DNA of 64,000 bases from Rutpela maculata (taxonomy: Eukaryota > Arthropoda > Insecta > Coleoptera > Cerambycidae), in NCBI GenBank assembly GCA_936432065.2, contig OW386289.2, positions 35,483,903 to 35,547,902 on the forward strand. Direction: 5' to 3'. Positions within the stretch are counted from its first letter, which is position 1; each line of letters begins with the position of its first letter. A program made the position numbers and the translations under genes. Shown here one piece after another: positions 57,311 through 64,000 of this stretch. The notes beneath the pieces are model-generated. The model saw nothing but the letters and a program-made list of their open reading frames with translations. It did no database searches and was not told the origin of the DNA.

Positions 57311-57781
57311 TTTAAAATAGAGACAAAAATCCTCAAACTGAAAGGGTGAGAAGGACAGTAAACCAAGCGAGCTTCGCGATCTATGTAATATTTGTCACGT
57401 ATGCACCTAACGCTCGGCCAACCCTTCGGTTATCTAAATTACCCATTAATAAGAAATTTCAAACTTAAGTCTTTAATGAATATGGCTTTCTATCGTTTAC
57501 GTTGATGATCTTTCTGTTTATGTAGCACATTCTTTTAGCCGATACGTTTGTGAGAACCTCAACTTTTGCGTCGAAATAAACCCTGTTAAAACTGTACACA
57601 ATATTATATAGAAAATAATATTTCTGTATTTAAGTAAATTATACATAAAATTGATTTTATTGTTATCGTAAAATATTTAATTTTGATTGGAATTGTTTTA
57701 AAGTTCTGAAATATTTAAATTCTATTTAAATTTTAGGAAATTAATTTGTAAATACATGACCTAGGTACAGGGTGTTACAGA
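57311..57781. other. Unassigned stretch
   Basis: No gene is recognised. AATAAACCC at about 57575 and a short CAGGGTGTTACAG at about 57768, directly before the duplicated segment, are the only marks noted. Confidence 0.3.
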
Positions 57782-58470
57782 ATCCGATATGTGGTTCTCG
57801 AAATATACGCTTCTAAAAAGCGCGGTGCGACCAACATCTTGACATCAGAGAATAGGAAACGAAACGGTCGCGCAACATTAAAGCTCATGCATTCCGCTTG
57901 AGATCGTCGAGTTTTTCTTTGTGCGACTATACTGCCCTCCTAAGCCAAAAAGACGTATCTCAAGGTTTCACTGTTTTGAGATATAGGCATGTTTTGAATT
58001 TTCGAAATCGCGTCAATATTTTCAAATATTTACTAATAATTTTTTTTTGTAGTTGTACTAATGTAGAGGTTAATAGTGGTGTAGTTATGAATTTATATTA
58101 ATTAGGTTACTAGTTTTTTTTTACAATGAAATACGTCTAATTGGCCTATTTTTTTAGATACGTCAAACTTTGTTAGCACTTTAAAAATACTTAACGATTG
58201 AAATATGTTTATTTCGCTATGGAAATATATAGAAAATAGCTCCAGTTATCCTAAGGTATAAAAATATGCATTTCGGCCAAAACTTGAGATACGTCTTTTT
58301 GGCTTAGGACGGCAGTATAGTAGGTTGCTATTAAGTGACGTCGCGGCCGAGATTCGACAAGGCGTGCGGACCATGTTTATAATTTTTTTTAGACGACTTA
58401 CAGGTCTCACAAAATTCTAGATTTTTGCACAGGGTCTTAGAATTGTAAGATCTTTACGATAATCAAATTT
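57782..58470. repeat. Second copy of the 54873 unit, interrupted by a miniature element
   Basis: It matches 54873-55185 almost base for base (CCGATATGTGGTTCTCGAAA, CGAGATTCGACAAGGCGTGC) except for the insertion at 57932-58315. It lacks the 115-bp direct repeats. Confidence 0.75.
57932..58315. mobile_element. Miniature element, TATA duplication, empty site present in window
   Basis: The ends CTGCCCTCCTAAGCCAAAAA and TTTTTGGCTTAGGACGGCAG are inverted repeats that continue through GACGTATCTCAAG. TATA stands on both sides (57928-57931, 58316-58319). The paralogous segment at 55011-55030 has the uninterrupted site GACTATAGGTTG, confirming the insertion. It is 384 bp and non-coding. Confidence 0.8.
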
Positions 58471-58910
58471 AAAAAAAAGTGCTAAATTAGCCCATTACTC
58501 TGCATTTATACCGTATTCATTTTCAACACGCAATGGGCGTAAACATACTAGCCACAGCCATATGCGATTGCCCTATATCTATTTGTATTGCTAGTGGACA
58601 CAATAACACTGCAACTATTTTTATCCAAATAAAGAAGTTAGTAAACAGATATAATAAGTATGTTACCACCCACTTGACTGAAGTAATTGTTTTTCTATAT
58701 CTGTGTGCTGTCCAATGGCGTGGAGATGGAGACCTGTCAAATGATCAATGAAATGTGTTGTGTAAGGCGATTTTAAAAATATAATACAAAATAGGCAGTA
58801 TCTTGAAAAATACGGTAGATGGTCTGTAAAAGAGTTAAACAATGAACTCAAGAAGAGAAATGCGAAATGTGTTGGCAGTGAAATGTGTTGGCAAAAAGGA
58901 AGCTCCTTAT
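58471..58910. other. Unassigned stretch
   Basis: No gene is recognised. A minus-strand frame (58663-58938) includes LVCLICDKELPFCQH, which looks zinc-finger-like, but part of it lies in the 58911 element, so it is probably chance. Confidence 0.3.
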
Positions 58911-59395
58911 CACAGATCAAACAAACCAGATGCTTCACTTATGATGTTTCATGGTTTAGATAATAAATCAACTCCTGGAAGGTACCAATTTGTGCAGTGT
59001 TCTGCGCATATACCAAGCAGTCTTAACCAGCGAGTATAGTCACAGGAGGGAGCTGATGACACCTAACAATAATTAAAAGTCACCTAATAAATACTCAAAA
59101 AACCACTTAAATGTATAACAATAACAACTCTAACCTTCAATACAATACACCACATTCCAAAATAATTAATATCACCGGTGTAGCTGATGACGACTTCCGT
59201 CTCTGAGATTTCAGTACTAAACACTTCCTCCCTGTAACATTATACTCGCTGGTCTTAACGTCCATGTGAACCGCTAGGTTGCTCTGTTTATGTCTACTGT
59301 GCAGAATCCTGGAAGGTATACGTCACATGACAAAAAATGAAACTGGTTACATACGGAATACTATTAAGTGAAACATCTGGTTTGTTTGATCTGTG
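58911..59395. mobile_element. Miniature element with 7-bp TCCTTAT duplication
   Basis: The ends are CACAGATCAAACAAACCAGA and its inverse ending GATCTGTG. The 7-bp repeat TCCTTAT flanks it (58904-58910, 59396-59402). A second inverted block (ACCAGCGAGTATA against TATACTCGCTGGT) lies inside. It is 485 bp. The superfamily is uncertain; a 7-8 bp duplication would allow a P-like element. Confidence 0.7.
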
Positions 59396-59623
59396 TCCTT
59401 ATTGAGAGGTGGTTTGAACAAACAAATTCAAATAGTGTATGTACAGTGATTTGGTACAGCAGATTTTCAAATTGGGTGTAGCTGAAAAACAAAATATATT
59501 ATATGAGGCATACAAAGAAATACTTTGATAAATAACGCTAGGTTATATTACAGAAATATCAGATAGGGACATACATGAGCAATTTTTTACACTATTTCTA
59601 CTAAAAGTATAACAAATACTTAC

Positions 59624-59825
59624 GATTTTCACTCACAGAGTCCAAAGGCATTACATAATCGGATTTCAAAAAGTGGTTTTTGCATACACGAGAATATGGT
59701 GAAGGTTCAAATTTATCTCGACACATTCTGACGAGCCACATCTTTATTCTATTTATATCGCTAGGAAAACGATGTCCTGTATTTGTTCTTGAATAGCATT
59801 GTGGTACGACACAAAACGAAGGCAT
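59624..59825 (-). CDS. THAP-domain protein, first coding exon
   Basis: The start ATG at 59825 gives MPSFCVVPQCYSRTNTGHRF, the usual THAP beginning. The C2CH zinc ligands are CVVPQC (Cys, Cys), and CKNHF (Cys, His) about 40 residues on, with the conserved Trp in IKMWLVRM and Pro in HRFPSD. THAP fingers bind DNA in transcription factors and in P-element-type transposases. The exon ends at 59624 with the donor GTAAGT after SEN, so the THAP finger is complete up to about residue 67. Downstream exons would lie at lower coordinates and were not recognised. It may be a host gene or a domesticated or transposon-borne THAP protein. The frame stays open upstream of the chosen ATG, but the THAP family starts at this methionine. 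Confidence 0.7.
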
Positions 59826-59925
59826 TGTCTTGAGTTTGAGAACGTGAGAATTTGCGAAAATATTAACTTCGAACATAAAAGTTATAACATTGTAAATATA
59901 CACAACATAACAGCACAACAAACAG

Positions 59926-60344
59926 TTTTTGTTTGAGGTCTCCCATTACTACAGCCCCACCATTTAGAACTACTCAAATAATGCTGTCATTACCTGATAT
60001 AAACCTTTAATTTTTTTTCTAATTTTTATTAAAAAAAATAGCTTTATGCATAAGAATATTTTATCATTTCATCATTTTTATATTATTTGGGAATGGTTTC
60101 AGATATGTTTACATTAGTCCTGGTCGGTTTTAATCATCTCCGGATGATTTCAACACGATTGGTGAAACATTTTTCGAATGACAGTATCCAAGTGTTTCGG
60201 TGTTTGTGGAAACTACTTCAGAGACATGTTTAGAATCAATTATTATTTGTATGGGAAACTCGTCTCTGGAATTTATTGCTGCCTCCCGATCTTTGATAGT
60301 AAGTGACGAAAACTAAACACTGTTTTTAGGCTATAACAAATATA
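59926..60344. other. Upstream region of the THAP exon
   Basis: No element ends are recognised. A hairpin AATCATCTCCGGATGATT at 60132-60149 is followed by GGTGAAACATTTT. The same hairpin with a changed loop base stands at 19882-19899, in BTB intron 2. Confidence 0.3.
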
Positions 60345-62979
60345 CAGAGTGGGCCATTGAAAATGAAACACTCCTATTTTGGGACACTTAAACTAGTTTC
60401 TTGAAAAAATGCTCGGACAGGTCGATTCTTGATTTTTGGGGGACAAATTTTGATGTCAAACTTGACATTGACACATCAACCCCCTAGCCTCAGCAACCTC
60501 TGACTCAAGAATTTAAATAGGGAAAGGGGGCGACCCTTCATTTGAAGCGTCTTTCAATTCCCTATGCGACAGCATGGTCGAAATTAGTTTTTTTCAATTT
60601 TTTTTCGTCCCCATGAAAACCACCCGCTAGATTAACAAGGTGGGGGTGTTGTTTGGGAAAAATCCTGAAACACGTCACCTTTTATCTTTTGAACGGCACA
60701 TTTTGATGTCAAATTTGACCTAGCCCCAACAACCCCCAACAAAAACAAAAATTACAGTAAGGTGGTCTCATTTTAAAGGTCTTTTAATTCTCTATGTGAG
60801 TGCATAATTGTTTTTAGGTTATAAAAATGGGAAAAGTGTAGAAAAAAAATTAAAACATCAAAATTCAACGTCAGAAGAAATTTTTATTAGTTCAACAAAT
60901 GCTCAAATTGTGCGCCACCAACTTCCATACAATGATACAAATTCTGCTCGAAACGTTCCTTTACATTTTGGAGGATCTGTGGCGTAATTTGGCGGCATTC
61001 TTCAACAATGCGTCGACGCAACTCTTCCAGAGATCCTGGTTCCGTTGCGTAAATTTTACTTTTCAGATGACCCCACAAGAAAAAGTCTAGAGGACTTAAA
61101 TCTGGTGAGCGGGTCAGCCATTCCAGAGCACCTGTTCGTCTAATCTTATGTCTTGGGAACACTCTGTCCAGATACTCCCGAACAGTAAGCGCGTAATGAG
61201 GTGGAGCCCCATCTTGTTGGAAAGTCAAATGGTCTTCTAGATAACGATCATAATTTTCAACGATATCTAAAAGCAATGGTTGGACTAGATCTTCGAACAC
61301 TACCAGGTAACGTTCGCCCGTCAGATTGCCATCAAGAAAAATGGGACCAATCATGCGGTCTCCAAAAATACCGGCCCAAACATTTAGTTTTAATGGGTGT
61401 TGAGTATGCACTTCGTGGAAACTTCTTGGATTCACATCAGGCCAAAACCGACAGTTATAGCGATTTACAGTGGAGTTTAAGAAAAATGCACACTCATCAG
61501 AAAAACAAATGTTGAAAAGAAAATTCGCATTCGCATCTATTCTCTCTGTCATAACTTCGCAAAACTGCTGTCGTCTATCGAAATCATCCTCATTTAGCTC
61601 ATGTACTAAATGAATTTTGTACGGATGAAATTTATGCTACTTCAGGATTCGTCGAAGAGTAGTTCTAGGGATGTTGGTTACAGTGGCCAATTCCCTCGTA
61701 CTAGAGTTGGGTCTACAGCCACTTGTCCCAAAACTCCAACCACAGTAGCCTCATTTGCCACCGGGAGTTTTTTATTGGCTACTGAACCTGTCTCTTTAAA
61801 CTTCGTGACCAATTCCAACACGTATTTTCTTTCTACGTGTTTACCGGGATGCTCTTGATTAAATAAATCTGCCGCACCCACCATTTTTTAAAAGCAAAGC
61901 AATCATTTTGACCCTCTCTGCGATAGAGTAAACCATTTTTGCACAACCAATGTTTATTTTGAATCACAATGACAATGACAATTCACAAACCAGCTTAAAC
62001 TGAAAACAAATGAGAGATGTTAGGTGGTATAGGAGGCTAATAAAAAGTAGAAAAAAAAATTATCTGCGTACTACGCTAACAGAATGAAATCTACTTCTTA
62101 ATAAAAACGTGTACTACAGGCTTCTTAAAAAGAAACAATTTGAGCATTTGTTGAACTAATAAAAATTTCTTCTAACGTTAAATTTTGATGTTTCAATATT
62201 TTTTCAACACTTCCCATTTTTGTAAGGGCAGATTGAACAATTGAATTTCCTTTTAATGACAAACGAAGAACGAGTTCATAATTTGAAATTAAATAATCCC
62301 GAAAACAAATCGATAAATTTGAAAAATTTTAACCGTTTAGTATTCAGGGCAGAAAGGGCTTTCAAATCACTGTATCCGAGGCTCGGGAGGTCTTTATAAA
62401 CACCGAAGGTAAATAAAAATGTATTGCATACTTTTTTAAAATTTAAATTAATAAGCATATTATCAGTTGTTTAAAACAAAACACGAGCAAACCTAAAAAC
62501 AATCATGCACCCGCATAGAGAATCAAGAAACCTTTAAAATGAGAGGTCACTCGACCACCTTACCATAATTTTTGTTTTTGTTGGGGCTAGGGGGTTGACC
62601 TGACAAAGTCAAATTTGACATCAAAATGTATCGTTCAAAAGACAAAAGGTGACGTGTTTCAGGACTTTTCCCAAACAACACCCCCACCTTAGTTAATCTA
62701 GAGGGCAGTTGTTTTCATGGGGACGAAAAAAAAATTGAAAAAACTAATTTTGACCATGCTGTCGCATAGAGAATTGAAAGACGCTTCAAATGACCCCCTT
62801 TCCCTATTTAAATTCTTGAGTTGAAGGTTGCTGGGGCTAGGGGGTTGATGTGCCAATGTCAAGTTTGACATCAAAAGTTGTCCCCCAAAAATCAAGAATC
62901 GACCTGTCAGATCGTTTTTTCAAGAAACTAGTCTAAGTGTCCCAAAACAGGCGTGTTTCGTTTTCAATGGCCCACCCTG
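60345..62979 (-). mobile_element. DD41D mariner relative with very long inverted repeats
   Basis: The ends are CAGAGTGGGCCATTGAAAA and the inverse ending GGCCCACCCTG, each flanked by TA. The inverted match runs about 450 bases from each end and resumes near the transposase stop (60840-60915 against 62130-62225). A ~300-base unmatched block lies at about 62230-62520. Confidence 0.85.
60887..61884 (-). pseudogene. Tc1/mariner-type transposase, DD41D, one frameshift and one stop
   Basis: ATG at 61884 (MVGAADLFNQEHPGKHVERK) opens the helix-turn-helix part. The frame shifts by one base after VDPT (about 61696) and continues RELATVTNIPRTTLRRILK, where TAG at about 61635 is a premature stop. From HKFHPYKIHLVHELNEDDF the frame is open to the stop at 60887. 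Catalytic motifs are CFSDECAFF, FQQDGAPPHY and RSPDLSPLDFFLWGHLKSK. Exactly 41 residues separate the second and third Asp. The length would be about 330 residues. It is inactive but well preserved. Confidence 0.88.
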
Positions 62980-63192
62980 TATATGTTAGGTATATAGTTG
63001 GGAGAAATTTATAAATCATAAACAATCCTTTCACTTATCAGCAAATTTCGTTTTATATAAAAATATAGAATTAATACTTTTTACAAATCACTATACAATT
63101 CAGTATATACAATAAATAGTCAAACTTAACTAAACAATCATAAAATTTTAAATTAACAAACAATCTGTAGAATCTATTATATACATTTGTGC
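62980..63192. other. AT-rich stretch, probable 3' flank of the exon at 63193
   Basis: No element is recognised. It would be the 3' UTR if the exon at 63193-63315 is real. Confidence 0.3.
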
Positions 63193-63315
63193 TCAGCTGT
63201 CTAGAGGATCAGCGATTATTAATTCGTCGGCTTCTGATGTACTTATCGTTATCATCATCTTTTCTTCATTACTCGAACTATCTGACGATACTGATTGAGT
63301 GGACGTCGCCGCCTC
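63193..63315 (-). CDS. Possible terminal exon of an unknown acidic, Ser-rich protein
   Basis: The minus strand has the acceptor TTGTTGCAG before 63315, then 40 codons (EAATSTQSVSSDSSSNEEKM and on to ELIIADPLDS) and a stop at 63193-63195. The exon is 123 bases with phase 0 at the acceptor. The composition (Ser, Glu, Asp) is like a disordered protein tail. The polypyrimidine stretch before the acceptor is short. No upstream exon was recognised in 63316-64000. Family unknown; it may be spurious. Confidence 0.35.
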   Translation of the reverse strand, partial: EAATSTQSVSSDSSSNEEKMMITISTSEADELIIADPLDS

Positions 63316-63660
63316 CTGCAACAAGGAAAATGCACATGTATTACAAATGTACAAATAAGTGCATAGTGCCAAAAAAAATTGTAACGTTGAAATTTATTTT
63401 TACACTTCATTGATTTTTACAATTTCTTAGGAGAATTTTAATAAAATTTAGAATTCATCATTAATAACCTAATAAACTAATATTGCTCTTTTTTGGATAA
63501 ATGACCATGTGTAATAGACTGTAAAAGTGTAATTCTAATTCTTGTGACAGTGGTTATTTTTTATTTTTATAAATCAGAAAAAGTTGCTATAGAAATCAGT
63601 GCAAAGGTATTTTGTCTAAAAGAGAAAAAAAAATTGAAACTTAAAACTTTCTATGTACTA
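63316..63660. other. Unassigned AT-rich stretch
   Basis: Nothing recognised. It would be intronic if the 63193 exon is real. Confidence 0.3.
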
Positions 63661-64000
63661 CAAGGGGTGTTTGAAATGTTCGTGGCCTGACAGAAAAAAA
63701 TTATAAATTAGTTTTAATTTATTTTCATTTTTCAATAATAATCTAGCTTAAAAGTAATGCACATATACCATCAGTGATAAAATGTGGTAGTTATAATATC
63801 CAACCTCCTCAGTACAGCCCCATACTTACAGTCATATTTTTATGAATATATATGTTTGTGATGTATTATTTATTTATTCGGACTAAATAGTAAATAAATA
63901 ATACGTGACAAACATAAATATTCATAAAAATATGACTGTATGGGGCTGTACTGAGAAGGTTGGATATTGTAACAGTGGTTGTACCACCTTGAAGCTTGGT
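63661..64000 (+). mobile_element. Mariner-like left end, truncated by the window edge
   Basis: ACAAGGGGTGTTTGAAATGT and following TCGTGGCCTGAC resemble the terminal repeat of mariner elements. A hairpin element at 63797-63962 is inserted in it. The right end lies outside the window. Confidence 0.45.
63797..63962. mobile_element. Hairpin miniature element
   Basis: ATATCCAACCTCCTCAGTAC is inverted at the right (GTACTGAGAAGGTTGGATAT). The arms are about 75 bases with few mismatches, around TTCGGACTAAATAG. No coding sequence. Confidence 0.65.

Noticed and set aside
56750..57600. Confident solo LTR
   Set aside because: TG...CA-like ends, TATA and AATAAA are suggestive, but no target duplication or second LTR was found, so it is reported only as a possibility.
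58663..58938. Zinc-finger-like minus-strand frame with LVCLICDKELPFCQH
   Set aside because: The Cys-rich part lies partly in the inverted end of a miniature element and a copy of the same bases sits in the opposite end; no proper finger spacing.
63193..63413. Plus-strand frame at 63189-63413 as a gene
   Set aside because: No domain or splice logic; the opposite strand gives a more sensible acidic terminal exon with an acceptor and stop.

Overview
The window looks like AT-rich, transposon-saturated nuclear DNA of an insect; a large-genome beetle would fit, but the order is a guess. The pointers are short introns with standard splice signals, a BTB/C2H2 factor with the insect Tramtrack-type N-terminus, Tc1/mariner relatives, Jockey/CR1-type LINEs, and very abundant foldback and miniature elements. 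Only about 6 kb reads as ordinary host gene: (1) a deoxyribose-phosphate aldolase (DERA) gene on the minus strand, five exons between 15608 and 17659, with the last part of the protein not found; (2) a divergently oriented BTB/two-zinc-finger gene on the plus strand, three exons, 18760-20445, complete with a poly(A) signal; (3) a THAP-domain first exon on the minus strand at 59624-59825; (4) a possible terminal exon of an unknown acidic, serine-rich protein on the minus strand at 63193-63315.

Layout. 1-8.2 kb: nested small DNA elements, a TIR element carrying two tRNA-like sequences and many TGACG motifs, and a 5'-truncated LINE inside a miniature element. 8.2-15.6 kb: a deeply nested stack of foldback and TIR elements, resolvable because several layers keep exact target-site duplications (TA, ACCT, CGTCATTT, ACTAAGAC). 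15.6-20.5 kb: the DERA/BTB gene pair with a shared 1.1-kb upstream region. 22.3-26.3 kb: a decayed minus-strand LINE broken by a hAT miniature element, a Helentron-like element and a palindrome of tandem repeats. 27-39 kb: eight or more copies or fragments of the Helentron/DINE-1-like family, two minisatellites, a 2.4-kb foldback and an 8-kb-spaced inverted pair. 39.4-47.1 kb: a near-perfect palindrome, a 1.8-kb foldback, a near-full-length LINE with ORF1 and ORF2 each broken by one base, and GAAGCCCG motif clusters at both edges. 47.2-51.2 kb: a DD41D mariner relative, a hAT element and a Tigger-like end. 52.5-54.6 kb: a foldback with CACAGTG ends and a 5-bp duplication inside a dead transposase. 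54.7-58.5 kb: a segmental duplication and a GC-richer block with an array of five hairpins. 58.9-63 kb: a small 7-bp-duplication element, the THAP exon and a second DD41D element with very long inverted repeats.

The most unusual signals are the hairpin array at 57058-57188 (stem sequences change in a compensatory way, linker conserved), the CACAGTG-ended foldback with a CATCG duplication, and the element whose subterminal regions carry a 14-bp motif at least nine times. All calls are by eye; no database or alignment was run.
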